Made by a program: the position numbers and the translations under genes | Origin: an uncultured Clostridia bacterium | Lineage (GTDB): Bacteria; Bacillota; Clostridia; Lachnospirales; Cellulosilyticaceae | Assembly (NCBI GenBank): GCA_937921505.1 | Contig: CAKZUB010000029.1 | Coordinates: 18,509-82,508, forward strand | Direction: 5' to 3' | DNA: 64,000 bases | Notes under the pieces: model-generated | Seen by the model: only the letters and a program-made list of their open reading frames with translations | Databases searched by the model: none | Told to the model about the DNA's origin: nothing | Shown here: in pieces, positions 37,061-45,245 of the stretch | Layout: every line of letters begins with the position of its first letter | How positions within the stretch are numbered: the first letter of the stretch is position 1

Positions 37061-38428
37061 ATGGAAACACCACTTAAGAAAAATGACCGCTATGAGGTAG
37101 AAATCATAGATATAGGAGCAGCTGGAGAAGGCATCGGCAAGATCAATGATTTTATAGTCTTTGTACCAAGTACAGTGACAGGAGACGTAGCAGAAGTTCA
37201 TATTATAAAGGCCAAAAAAAGTTTTGCTTATGGCAAGCTCCTACGTATTATTAAACCCTCTCCTTTTCGAAACGATCCTAGATGTAACACGGCCAGCCAA
37301 TGCGGAGGCTGTCAGCTGCAGCACATTGCCTATAGTGAACAGCTTCAATGGAAAACAAAAAAGGTTAAAGAAGCACTAAGACGTATTGGTGGCCTCCAAC
37401 ATATAAAAGTAGAAGACACGCTAGGTATGGAGAATCCTTTTAACTATCGTAACAAAGCACAATATCCTATCCGCAAAGAAAATGGAGAAATTAAGATAGG
37501 TTTTTTTGCAAGCAGAAGCCACCGCATCGTACCCTCAGAAAGCTGTGTTATTCAAGATATTAGAAATGAGCGGATTATACAAGTTATTAAAGATTTTCTT
37601 ACTCAGTACAATATCACTATTTATAACGAAGAAACCCATCAAGGGTTAGTTAGACATCTCCTTATTAAGACAGCTTATCATACCCAAGAAATGATGGTAT
37701 GTCTTGTTATTAATGGCAAGGAGTTACCACATCAAGATAAGCTCATCCAGCAGCTAAAGGCTGTAGAAGGTATTAAAAGTATTGTTTTAAATCATAATAC
37801 AGGACAAACCAATGTGATTTTAAGTTCTCACATTACAGTGATTGATGGACAAGATTATATTATTGATAATATAGGAGATCTACAATTTAAAATATCGCCT
37901 TTATCATTTTTTCAAGTCAATCCGCTCCAAACAAAAGTACTTTATGACAAAGCCTTAGAGTTTGCAGCTCTAACAGGCACAGAGACTGTCTGGGATGCTT
38001 ACTGCGGTATCGGAACCATCTCTCTTTTCTTAGCTCAAAAAGCCAAAAAGGTCTACGGTGTAGAAATTGTCCCAGAAGCAATAGCAAATGCCAAAGCGAA
38101 TGCCGAACTTAATGGCATTACTAATGCAGCGTTCTATGTGGGAAAAGCTGAAGAAATTATCCCAAAGATGTATGAAGAAGGTATTGCAGCAGATACCATC
38201 GTCGTAGATCCTCCAAGAAAGGGCTGTGACCCCAAACTCTTAGAAACGCTTGTGGCGATGAGTCCAGAGAAAATAGTCTATGTATCCTGCGACCCAGCGA
38301 CCTTAGCCCGAGATCTTGCCTATTTAACTCAAAATGGCTATAGGGTAGATGGGGTGCAGCCAGTGGATATGTTTCCGCATACAGTGCATGTGGAGTGCGT
38401 GGCGTTGATAGAGGCATTAAGCTCTTAA
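37061..38428 (+). CDS. rlmD: 23S rRNA (uracil-C5)-methyltransferase, RlmD/TrmA family
   Basis: This 455-aa RNA m5U methyltransferase has an N-terminal TRAM domain (~5-62), a Fe-S cysteine motif (CNTASQCGGCQLQH), and a Rossmann methyltransferase with WDAYCGIGTISLFLA, VVDPPRKGC and the catalytic Cys in YVSCDPATLARDL. It could act at 23S U1939 or another uridine; Firmicutes carry several paralogues, so the exact site is uncertain. GGAGT precedes the ATG. Confidence 0.9.
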   Translation: METPLKKNDRYEVEIIDIGAAGEGIGKINDFIVFVPSTVTGDVAEVHIIKAKKSFAYGKLLRIIKPSPFRNDPRCNTASQCGGCQLQHIAYSEQLQWKTKKVKEALRRIGGLQHIKVEDTLGMENPFNYRNKAQYPIRKENGEIKIGFFASRSHRIVPSESCVIQDIRNERIIQVIKDFLTQYNITIYNEETHQGLVRHLLIKTAYHTQEMMVCLVINGKELPHQDKLIQQLKAVEGIKSIVLNHNTGQTNVILSSHITVIDGQDYIIDNIGDLQFKISPLSFFQVNPLQTKVLYDKALEFAALTGTETVWDAYCGIGTISLFLAQKAKKVYGVEIVPEAIANAKANAELNGITNAAFYVGKAEEIIPKMYEEGIAADTIVVDPPRKGCDPKLLETLVAMSPEKIVYVSCDPATLARDLAYLTQNGYRVDGVQPVDMFPHTVHVECVALIEALSS

Positions 38429-38925
38429 TGAACGTTGTGAATTTAGAGGTTAAGCCCGCATTTCGGAACTAAAGCGAAGAAATACGTTCATTATTAATAG
38501 CCTTATTTTAAAGGTTTTGTAGAGTTATAGGCAGTTTTTCAATGTGTATTTTATGTTATCACACACAAAGAAAAACTGCTTTCTTTTGATTTTGATCCGC
38601 TATGACTTTAGGATACTAACTTTGCGAATCAGTATCCCAATCATATGTAAAAATGGTCCTGTATAAATTTGGTGAATGTGGTAGGATATTGGGGGCAGTC
38701 ATTGACATTAAACTTCTTTAAAATTTTTTATATTGTTATAAAATAGAAATAAGTATTATTAAAATCAAGGAAATTGACAAAAACTTAACTGGAAAAGTGT
38801 ATAAAGTTCCGAACCATACTTCAGGTGTTATAATTAAAGCTGACATTTTAGAGGATTTTAACAAAATTTGCTGAAATATTACAACGAAACTTTTTATTTA
38901 AATTAATGATATAAGGGGATTACTT
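38429..38925. other. Intergenic region with inverted repeat, no gene seen
   Basis: TAATGAACGT (38426-38435) and ACGTTCATTA (38484-38493) are a perfect 10-bp inverted repeat around a 48-nt loop that starts at the rlmD stop; no T-run follows. The remaining AT-rich sequence to 38925 has no supportable ORF and presumably carries the promoter of the AraC-type gene. Confidence 0.55.
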
Positions 38926-39744
38926 ATGCAAGATATGATGATAAAAGTATTTACGCCAAATAAATTTCTTCAGCCATATATAAACAAAATATGGGTTTTT
39001 GAGAGTAAATATGGTATACCAAAGACTGACTTAAAGCTTATAGCTCCAAACGGTGAAATGAAACTGATTATTCCGTATAAAAATAATATGAGAAGTACAA
39101 TTGAGAACCAAACTCGAGAACATAAGGAATCATCCTTTATAATCATTGGTCAAATGACAAAATCAGCTATTATAGAATCGGAAATTAATTTTGGATCAAT
39201 AGGAGTAGATTTCAAGCCACTTGGTGCGTATAAGTTTTTCCCTTTTTCATTGCATGAAATTACAAATCAGGTTTATCATGCCCCTGACATATTTAATAAA
39301 TTAGGAGACGAATTACAGGAAAAAATATCAGAAATTACGGATATTAATAAAAAAGTAATTTTTGTTGAAGAGTTCTTATATAGACAGATGATTGAGTTAA
39401 ATAAATATGATTACATAACAGAATATGCAGTGAATAAAATCATTTCAAGTAATGGTTTAGTTAATATAAGTGAACTAAGCAAAGATATGTGTTATTCGAG
39501 ACGCCAACTTGTAAGAAAATTTATAGAGAGCATAGGTTTAAGTCCAAAAGAATTTTCATGTATCATTCGTTTTCATGAAATTTACAAAAAGTTTAATATT
39601 AATAAATATTCTGAAGAGGATTTATATGATTTATACTACGATCAATCTCATTTTATAAAAGAATTCAAGAAATATACCGGGCTTACGCCTGGTGAATACC
39701 TTAGTCAAAGTAATAAATTTGGAAGTATTTTTTATAATATATAA
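38926..39744 (+). CDS. AraC-family transcriptional regulator
   Basis: This 272-aa protein has an N-terminal cupin-like effector domain (~5-150) and a C-terminal AraC double helix-turn-helix (~165-265): VNISELSKDMCYSRRQLVRKF (first HTH) and DLYYDQSHFIKEFKKYTGLTPGEY (second HTH, AraC signature). ATAAGGGG precedes the ATG. Two small genes of a VOC protein and a DUF1761 protein follow in the same direction, so it may regulate them. The ligand is unknown. Confidence 0.88.
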   Translation: MQDMMIKVFTPNKFLQPYINKIWVFESKYGIPKTDLKLIAPNGEMKLIIPYKNNMRSTIENQTREHKESSFIIIGQMTKSAIIESEINFGSIGVDFKPLGAYKFFPFSLHEITNQVYHAPDIFNKLGDELQEKISEITDINKKVIFVEEFLYRQMIELNKYDYITEYAVNKIISSNGLVNISELSKDMCYSRRQLVRKFIESIGLSPKEFSCIIRFHEIYKKFNINKYSEEDLYDLYYDQSHFIKEFKKYTGLTPGEYLSQSNKFGSIFYNI

Positions 39745-39822
39745 TTATGTCCCATTTTTACAATACTGAAATTCAGTTAATGAGTATAGTAAAACTATAA
39801 TAATTTTAAAGGAGTGTTGTAT

Positions 39823-40191
39823 ATGAAACATTTATTAAATTGGATCGAAATTCCGGTAACAGACATTGAAAGAGCAAAAAAATTCTATGGTACAATTCTT
39901 GATACAGGTTTTCACGACATGGCAATAGGAGATATAAAATATGCTTTATTTAGTTCAGAAGATAAGTACAATGCAGGGGCTTTAGCACAAGGACCATTCT
40001 ACAAACCAAGTACTGACGGAGTACTAATTTATTTAAATGGTAGAGAAGATTTAGAATATATCCTTTCTAAAGTAGGTGCAGCTGGTGGAAACGTAATTAT
40101 GCCAAAAACATTACTTTCAGATATTGCTGGATACATAGGAATGTTTATTGATTCAGAGGGAAATAGAATAGGGGTTCAGAGTATGAAGTAG
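39823..40191 (+). CDS. VOC-superfamily (glyoxalase/bleomycin-resistance-like) protein
   Basis: This 122-aa single-module VOC protein shows the paired beta-alpha-beta pattern: LLNWIEIPVTDIERAKKFYG at the N-terminus and YIGMFIDSEGNRIGVQS at the end. Such proteins bind metals or small molecules; the function here cannot be named. GTG 39814 is rejected because it overlaps the AAAGGAG site; ATG 39823 is chosen. It lies 78 bases after the AraC-type gene. Confidence 0.82.
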   Translation: MKHLLNWIEIPVTDIERAKKFYGTILDTGFHDMAIGDIKYALFSSEDKYNAGALAQGPFYKPSTDGVLIYLNGREDLEYILSKVGAAGGNVIMPKTLLSDIAGYIGMFIDSEGNRIGVQSMK

Positions 40192-40317
40192 GGCATTTAC
40201 ACTGCAATGAACTTGTATAGATTTCTATAGAGAAAAAAACACGTATCGACAATATAGTCTACAAAAAAGAAATCATATAATATTATTTTAACTATAAAAA
40301 ATTAGGGGGAGATTTTT

Positions 40318-40707
40318 ATGTCAATTAATCATTTAGCTGTTTTTGCGGCGACTTTTGCATCATTCTTTATCGGATTTTTATGGTATGGACCGATATTAGG
40401 AAAGGTATGGATGAAAGAAGCTGGATTATCAGAAGAAAAAATTAAAAATATGAACCTTGGAGTAACATATACTTTAGCTTCTATTTTAATAGTAGTACAG
40501 GCTTACAACCTTGCAGCTCTATTAGCTAATGTAAATTTTACTATGAGTATTGTATACGGATTATTAACAGGTGCAGGTTGGGTAGCTACTTCATTAGGTA
40601 TCATATACTTATTTGAAAACAGATCAAAGAAACTTTTCTTTATAAATGCAGGATATTTAATAATATCATTTATTGTTATGAGTATGATTATTGGAGCATG
40701 GAAGTAA
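40318..40707 (+). CDS. DUF1761 membrane protein
   Basis: This 129-aa protein has four TM helices (~5-25, ~48-70, ~75-97, ~105-128) and the DUF1761 start (FASFFIGFLWYGPILGKVWM). Its function is unknown. In other genomes such proteins often lie near AraC regulators and VOC proteins, as here. AGGGGGAGA precedes the ATG, and a terminator-like hairpin follows. Confidence 0.82.
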   Translation: MSINHLAVFAATFASFFIGFLWYGPILGKVWMKEAGLSEEKIKNMNLGVTYTLASILIVVQAYNLAALLANVNFTMSIVYGLLTGAGWVATSLGIIYLFENRSKKLFFINAGYLIISFIVMSMIIGAWK

Positions 40708-40754
40708 TCAAGAATTTTACAATGTAATGTAACTACACTACAATAGGTTTTAAT

Positions 40755-40805
40755 AAAAAGATAGAATGATTTAAAGTATTAAAATTTCACTCATTCTACC
40801 TTTTT
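40755..40805 (+). terminator. Probable terminator after the DUF1761 gene
   Basis: TAGAATGA pairs with TCATTCTA, flanked by AAAAAG on the left and CCTTTTT on the right; the loop is about 21 nt. Confidence 0.65.
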
Positions 40806-41217
40806 ATATTTAATAGAAAAGTGCTACTTTTTTTAGGGCAAGTCAGAACAATTCCTAACTTCTTCTTTAATATAAAATTCCGCGAAAAGGTTTAATTCTG
40901 CGAATTAGCATCCCCCTTAAATTAATTGCGAAATAGTATTAACATACGGTGCAAATGCACGTTGAGACTGTAGTGAAGCTGTGTAAATAAATGTCCCCCC
41001 CAATAAAAACCCTTTCCCCCTAAAACAAACTCTTTTCCACCCCACCCAGGCAACGCTAAGTGCAGGAGCCAGGGGCAAGAATCAAGGTAAGAGAAAAACA
41101 CCAGAGAGTTGCCCCTAACAGAACCATTGGGGAGCAAAGGATAGGGCAGAGATAAGGGTTAAGGAACAAGGGGAAAGATAGGATAAAAAGCAGGAATAAT
41201 AACAGAATAAAAATACC

Positions 41218-41265
41218 AAATCGGGAACGACTTTGTTTTAATGAAAATAAAGTTATTCTCGATTT
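41218..41265 (+). ncRNA. Long hairpin inside element A
   Basis: Two 22-nt arms (41218-41239 and 41244-41265) pair at 21 of 22 positions with a 4-nt loop AATG. Three pairs are G-U when read as + strand RNA and would be A-C mismatches on the other strand, which favours + strand transcription. TTTTT follows the right arm, so it may act as a terminator or as part of a structured RNA. Confidence 0.5.
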
Positions 41266-41359
41266 TTGCGTTTTGTGAGAGAAAAAATGGGGGGAAAGTG
41301 GGAAAGACTTTGTTTTATGGGGCAACGAGTGATTAAGGTTTTTGGGGTGGGGATTGCCC

Positions 41360-41395
41360 AACTTTCTTCCAGCGGTACATAGTAGGAAGAAAGTT
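41360..41395. other. Perfect 11-bp hairpin inside element A
   Basis: AACTTTCTTCC (41360-41370) and GGAAGAAAGTT (41385-41395) pair perfectly around a 14-nt loop. No T-run follows, so it is not a standard terminator. Confidence 0.6.
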
Positions 41396-41555
41396 TAGGT
41401 TTTACACCGAAAATTTTTCCTACAGGAATTTAGGAATCAAGGTTCAAGGGATAGGGCAGAGAGATAAGAGAGACAGGAATGGAGAAGGGATAGGGTAGGA
41501 AAATAGGGGGAAAGAATAGACACAAGGGAGTAAGCAGGAATAAGAGAGGCAGGAA

Positions 41556-41595
41556 GGGAGATAGGGAGATAGGGAGATAGGGAGATAGGGGGATA
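41556..41595 (+). repeat. GGGAGATA tandem repeat with G-quadruplex pattern
   Basis: Four exact 8-bp units and a fifth variant (GGGGGATA). Five G-runs of at least three, each separated by AGATA, satisfy the usual G-quadruplex pattern on the + strand. It ends about 10 bases before a small ORF. Confidence 0.85.
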
Positions 41596-41604
41596 GAGCG
41601 AGGA

Positions 41605-41814
41605 GTGTTGAAATCCTTGAAAAATACAGTATCAGAACAGGTTCGATTTATTCCAGATAATCAGTTGATTAATGAAGTAATTACAAATCAAAAGACTTCT
41701 GAAATGCTTAATTTTAATGATAGTACATTAAGAGGGCAAGTAATAAATGGTAAATTTAAAGATGGTGAATACAGAAAAGCCAAGGGAGTAAATATAATTC
41801 TAATTAATGCTTAG
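41605..41814 (+). CDS. Short HTH-like ORF, probably a gene fragment
   Basis: This frame gives at most 69 aa. The second half (TSEMLNFNDSTLRGQVINGK, then FKDGEYRK) looks like a MerR/excisionase-type helix-turn-helix, but the protein stops where such domains usually continue. Candidate starts are GTG 41605 or TTG 41608/41617; AGGAG at 41601-41605 fits TTG 41617 best. It follows the G-rich tandem repeat. It may be a truncated regulator of a lost mobile element. Low confidence. Confidence 0.35.
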   Translation: MLKSLKNTVSEQVRFIPDNQLINEVITNQKTSEMLNFNDSTLRGQVINGKFKDGEYRKAKGVNIILINA

Positions 41815-42089
41815 TAAATAATCACTAACCATTAATTAGAAAAGATAGTTACTTCGTATTAGTATTCTAAAATGTAATAAATAAGTATAGAATATGGATT
41901 TGTTTTGTATTTTTAATTTACAATTATTAGATAAAATCGTATAATACTTCTATAAATAGAAAAGGAGTGATTTATGTGAGCATTGTAAACTGTTTTTTAG
42001 GATTTTCACAAATAGGGGAGGAATTATTTAGCTTATAAAGTAATAAGTCCTCTATTGAGTAATATAAGATAACGATGGAGGGTATAAAA
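41815..42089. other. Intergenic region with hairpin upstream of GNAT gene
   Basis: The region holds a TATAAT (41941-41946), a 20-codon GTG-initiated micro-ORF at 41976 behind AAGGAGTGA, and an imperfect hairpin GAGGAATTATT / AATAAGTCCTC ahead of the GNAT gene. This resembles a leader with an attenuator, but no evidence goes beyond the pattern. Confidence 0.3.
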
Positions 42090-42698
42090 ATGAATATATC
42101 AATTAGATTAGAAAATGAAAATGATTTTAGAAGTGTAGAAAATATTACCAGAGAGGCATTTTGGGATGTATATAAACCTGGTTGTGATGAACACTTAATT
42201 ATTCATAAAATCAGAAAGTTAAATGTATTTATCCGAGAATTGGACTTTGTTGCATGTGAAGAAGAAATAATTGTTGGTAGTATAATTTACTCACATGCAA
42301 AAGTGATTAATGAAGATAATGAGGAATTTGGAGTTCTGTGTATGGGCCCTCTTGGCATATTACCTTCTTATCAAGGTAAAGGGATTGGAACTCTACTTAT
42401 GAAACATTCTATTAATGTTGCTAAAACATTAGGTTATAATGCAATTGTTATTTTTGGTAATCCAAACTTTTATCATCGCTTTGGTTTTGAAAATGCTATG
42501 AAGTATAATATTCAAACATCATGGGGAGCTAATTTTGAAGAGTTTATGGTATTAGAATTATATGGAGGTTCACTTGAAGGAATTTCAGGCAAGTATTACG
42601 AGGACTCTGTTTTTGAAATTGATAAGGACGAACTGAATGTTTTTGAAAAACAATTTCCATATAAGGAAAAACATGTTACTGATACTCAATTAAAATAG
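42090..42698 (+). CDS. GNAT-family N-acetyltransferase
   Basis: This 202-aa protein transfers an acetyl group from acetyl-CoA to an unknown amine. The GNAT motif A is clear (LGILPSYQGKGIGTLLMKH, containing Q-x-x-G-x-G), followed by GYNAIVIFGNPNFYHRFGFENA. The C-terminal 60 residues are a less conserved extension. GGAGGG lies 7 bases before ATG 42090, so the in-frame ATG at 42075 is not used. It is a lone gene in an accessory region. Confidence 0.88.
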   Translation: MNISIRLENENDFRSVENITREAFWDVYKPGCDEHLIIHKIRKLNVFIRELDFVACEEEIIVGSIIYSHAKVINEDNEEFGVLCMGPLGILPSYQGKGIGTLLMKHSINVAKTLGYNAIVIFGNPNFYHRFGFENAMKYNIQTSWGANFEEFMVLELYGGSLEGISGKYYEDSVFEIDKDELNVFEKQFPYKEKHVTDTQLK

Positions 42699-42743
42699 AT
42701 GTTAACAAATTTTTAAAAGAGTTGTAAAGGTTATATCATATCA

Positions 42744-42945
42744 AGACTTTCGGGTCACTTCCAACTTCCTTTAATAAAATCAAAGGTTTCAGGCTTATTT
42801 TACATATGATGTAAATTCCGTGTTTTTGCCTCTAAAATATTGCCTATGTCAAGGAGTAGCTTATAATCATTTCTTATATAAAAAAGCATTATTAAAGGTA
42901 AAACGAATAAATTTAATCTACATAAAGAAGGCAATTAATAAGAAC
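42744..42945 (+). repeat. Decayed IS left end, copy 1
   Basis: This aligns with 51687-51790 and 54107-54300: GACTTTCGGG, CACTT, TTTAATAAA, TCAAAGG, TTTTACATA, TCTAAAATATTG. Toward 42900-42945 the sequence still resembles the transposase start seen at 54268, but its frame is broken and no ATG remains. No right end was found, so it is a truncated relic. Confidence 0.7.
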
Positions 42946-43574
42946 GCCCGAACATATGTTGGGGGTGCAAGGAGGTTCAATTCTTTTGCACCTCCTTCTT
43001 TTAACGCGTATTTATATACTTTTATTGTCATAATGCACGTGGAGCTGTAGTTAAGCTATCTAAATAAATGTGTCCTTCAAACTAAGTTTTTCCACCTCCC
43101 ACCAGGCAACGCCAAATCCAGCACAACACGTAGGGTTGAACTCAAGCTCCAAACCCCAGAGAGTTGCAACTAACAGAACCAATAGGGAGATAAGGGGGAT
43201 AGAGTGAAGAAAAGAAGCAAGGATAGAGGTAAGAGGTAGGGCTGGGAGATAAGGAGAGATAAAAAGGGGATAGAGCGTGAAAGAGGCGCAAGGAGCAATG
43301 CAGGATAAAGAGCATGGAACGCTTCGCTAATGGGATAGGGGGCGAAGCGGAGCTTATTTAGGGGAAAGAGATTTTGATCCGTGTTAAAAAACATTGCTTT
43401 TACGTATACTAGACAGTCAAAAGTTTTATAACTCTAACAAGCCTGGTGATCCTCATAAAATTCAAGGTCTCCCTACTTAGATTTAATTATTCGGGTTATG
43501 GTTAAATCCTTATTTTTGCCTAAACTATGAAAAATACTTTTCTTTAAATGCACTGGAGTAGCAACATGCTTTAT
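42946..43574. other. Structured intergenic element B, no gene
   Basis: This gap contains GGTGCAA / TTGCACC (42964-42970, 42986-42992), then from ~43033 sequence related to element A, including CAGGCAACGC and CCAGAGAGTTGC, whose GCAAC / GTTGC can pair in both copies. A purine-rich stretch follows (43180-43310). CGCTTCGC (43320-43327) and GCGAAGCG (43342-43349) form a perfect 8-bp stem. Predicted frames on either strand are low-complexity and unsupported. Confidence 0.55.
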
Positions 43575-43610
43575 AAATATACTTAATTTAGATATAATAT
43601 AAGTATATTT
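43575..43610 (+). promoter_or_regulatory. Promoter-operator of abiEi
   Basis: AAATATACTTA (43575-43585) and TAAGTATATTT (43600-43610) are a perfect 11-bp inverted repeat enclosing a TATAAT -10 box (43593-43598). AbiEi-type antitoxins are known to repress their own promoters by binding inverted repeats, so this is the likely autoregulatory site. Confidence 0.7.
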
Positions 43611-43629
43611 GTAAAGTGAGGTGACGACC

Positions 43630-44223
43630 TTGAACTACCTAAAAAAATTAGAAGAAATCATTAAAAACCAGAATGGCACTGTATTAAGCGCAGATTTGGA
43701 CAAATACGAAATCCCGAGAACATATCTTCAGATGATGGTAGCTGAAGGGACTCTTGAAAGAGTAGACCGTGGAATTTACGTTTCTGTTGATTCTGTTGAA
43801 GATGAAATGTATGCAATGCAAACCAAATACTCGAAATTGGTTTATTTTCATGAAACTGCTCTTTACATTAATAATCTTACGGATAGAACCCCATTTGAGT
43901 ATTCAGCTTCTGTTCCTAGTGGATATAAAGTCGTAACAAGTATCGCGGATAAATTTAAAATTTACTATATAAAAAAAGAACTCCATGATCTAGGAGTTGT
44001 AACCGCCATGAACACATTTGGTAATTCGATTAGAGTATATAGCATTCAAAGAACCATATGTGATTTATTTAGAAGTAAAAATCGAATTGATATTCAAGTT
44101 TTTAATGAAGCGTTAAAACGATTTGTAAAGCTAAAATCTGTGGATTATTCACTGCTTATGGAATATGCGAAAAAACTAAAAGTTGATACAGCTGTTAAGA
44201 ATTATATGGCGGTACTATTATAA
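43630..44223 (+). CDS. AbiEi-family type IV antitoxin / transcriptional repressor
   Basis: This 197-aa protein has an N-terminal winged helix (~1-60; NGTVLSADLDKYEIPRTYLQ, then VDRGIYV) and the AbiEi C-terminal domain (~60-195; KLVYFHETALYINNLTDRTP). It normally neutralises the AbiEii nucleotidyltransferase toxin and represses the operon. TTG 43630 is preferred, with GAGGTG 7 bases upstream; GTG 43621 overlaps that site. The toxin gene that should follow is only a fragment, so this antitoxin is orphaned. Confidence 0.85.
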   Translation: MNYLKKLEEIIKNQNGTVLSADLDKYEIPRTYLQMMVAEGTLERVDRGIYVSVDSVEDEMYAMQTKYSKLVYFHETALYINNLTDRTPFEYSASVPSGYKVVTSIADKFKIYYIKKELHDLGVVTAMNTFGNSIRVYSIQRTICDLFRSKNRIDIQVFNEALKRFVKLKSVDYSLLMEYAKKLKVDTAVKNYMAVLL

Positions 44224-44442
44224 GCGGAAAAGGTGGAAACAATTCTAAAAAGAGGCGAGTTAAATACCAGACCAAGAGATTTTTACAAATATACGTATTT
44301 CAAATACAAAATAAGTATATTTGCAAATAATATCCTACCTTCTCAAATAGACCTGAGAAGGTTTCTTTATTGTACAGAAAAAATAAGCGAAACATGGTCA
44401 TTAAAAAAAGCCCTAGAATGTTTTTACATGAAAACCTTCTAG
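44224..44442 (+). pseudogene. Remnant of the AbiEii toxin
   Basis: Immediately after the antitoxin stop, in one frame, comes AEKVETILKRGELNTRPRDF. This matches the conserved region late in AbiEii/AbiGii nucleotidyltransferases (AEK-ETI---R---NTR-RDFYD). The whole catalytic N-terminal part (with its GSxxxxD motif) is missing, and homology fades after RDFY although the frame stays open to 44442. I read this as a deletion that removed the toxin. The tail contains an operator-like inverted repeat. Confidence 0.65.
44286..44323. promoter_or_regulatory. Second AbiEi-like operator downstream of the toxin remnant
   Basis: CAAATATAC (44286-44294) and GTATATTTG (44315-44323) are perfect 9-bp arms sharing the AAATATAC / GTATATTT half-sites of the abiEi promoter. 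Confidence 0.5.
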
Positions 44443-44554
44443 AAGAGACTTTTGTAACTGCATATAAAAATTTAGTACTTGCGTATAATTTATAACAGTG
44501 TTAATATTTATATATAGTGTTACGTAATTTATATTAATGTTAATGGGGGATATA

Positions 44555-45151
44555 GTGAAAGAAACAGCTAGCGATAATAAGCAGATACTAAAAAAGGAAA
44601 GAGTAAAGACCTATTTCTATGAGGCAACAAAGGATATGATAATAATTGATGGGGTTGAGAGCGTGTCTGTTAGAAAAGTAGCTGATAAAGCCGGATACTC
44701 CTATGCAACTTTATATAATTATTTTGAAGATATAAATGAGCTATTATGGGAAGTTAAATTAATAATGATTAGTGAACTAGTGGAATTAAAGCAAACCATA
44801 GAAGAAAATAAAAGCATCAAGGAGGGTTTAAAGAGTTTGTTCGGAACCTATATAAGATATTTTCTAGAGTTCCCAAATGTATATAAGTTCTTCTATTTTT
44901 ACAAGGTAACTCAACCCATTATAAATAGTGATAATCATAAAATTGAACCTGACTATGAAGCAATGATGAGAGCTGTATTAAATGGTTTTGTACTAGATGG
45001 AACGTTGAAGGATAAAGATTTAGAAGTTGTAGGGAAAACCCTAATCTATTCGGTACACGGTATATTAACTTTGTACTTTTCTGGCAATGGAGGTATTACG
45101 GAAGAAAGAGTATATAATGAACTGAATAAAATTATCGACTATTTATTATAG
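44555..45151 (+). CDS. TetR/AcrR-family transcriptional regulator
   Basis: This 198-aa protein has an N-terminal TetR helix-turn-helix (~18-62; VESVSVRKVADKAGYSYATLY, YNYFEDINELLW) and a ligand-binding helical C-terminus. I prefer GTG 44555 because GGGGGA lies 5 bases upstream; ATG 44537 has no ribosome site. The upstream sequence has three AGTGTTA/AATGTTA-like repeats that could be its operator. It is followed by a broken small ORF and a CrtI-like oxidoreductase which it may control. Confidence 0.87.
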   Translation: MKETASDNKQILKKERVKTYFYEATKDMIIIDGVESVSVRKVADKAGYSYATLYNYFEDINELLWEVKLIMISELVELKQTIEENKSIKEGLKSLFGTYIRYFLEFPNVYKFFYFYKVTQPIINSDNHKIEPDYEAMMRAVLNGFVLDGTLKDKDLEVVGKTLIYSVHGILTLYFSGNGGITEERVYNELNKIIDYLL

Positions 45152-45245
45152 AAAGGAAAGGCGTTTTGTATATGATTAAATACCCTATATCAATTTATCA
45201 ATAAAGGATAATAGATTTTATAAAACTAATCAATTAAGGGGAAAA

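Larger units (their letters stand above)
40806..41604 (+). other. Purine-rich structured intergenic element A
   Basis: This 800-bp gap has no credible gene. From ~40956 it aligns with 43033-43190 (same blocks in order: GCACGT..GA, TAAATAAATGT, CAGGCAACGC, CAGAGAGTTGC, CTAACAGAACCA). The rest is strongly purine-biased on the + strand. Inside are GTTGCCCC (41107-41114) complementary to GGGGCAAC (41318-41325), two strong hairpins (listed separately) and a GGGAGATA tandem repeat. The open frames on the minus strand here are low-complexity artefacts. Confidence 0.6.

Noticed and set aside
40922..41361. Minus-strand frames of 71 and 101 aa over element A
   Set aside because: Translation is low-complexity Ser/Phe/Leu/Pro from purine-rich DNA, with no ribosome site or family resemblance; explained by the composition of the opposite strand.
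41556..41595. Regularly spaced repeats as a CRISPR array
   Set aside because: The units are contiguous 8-mers with no unique spacers, and no cas1/cas2 is in the window.
43170..43394. Minus-strand 74-aa frame over element B
   Set aside because: Same composition effect; no start signal, and the region aligns with the non-coding element A.
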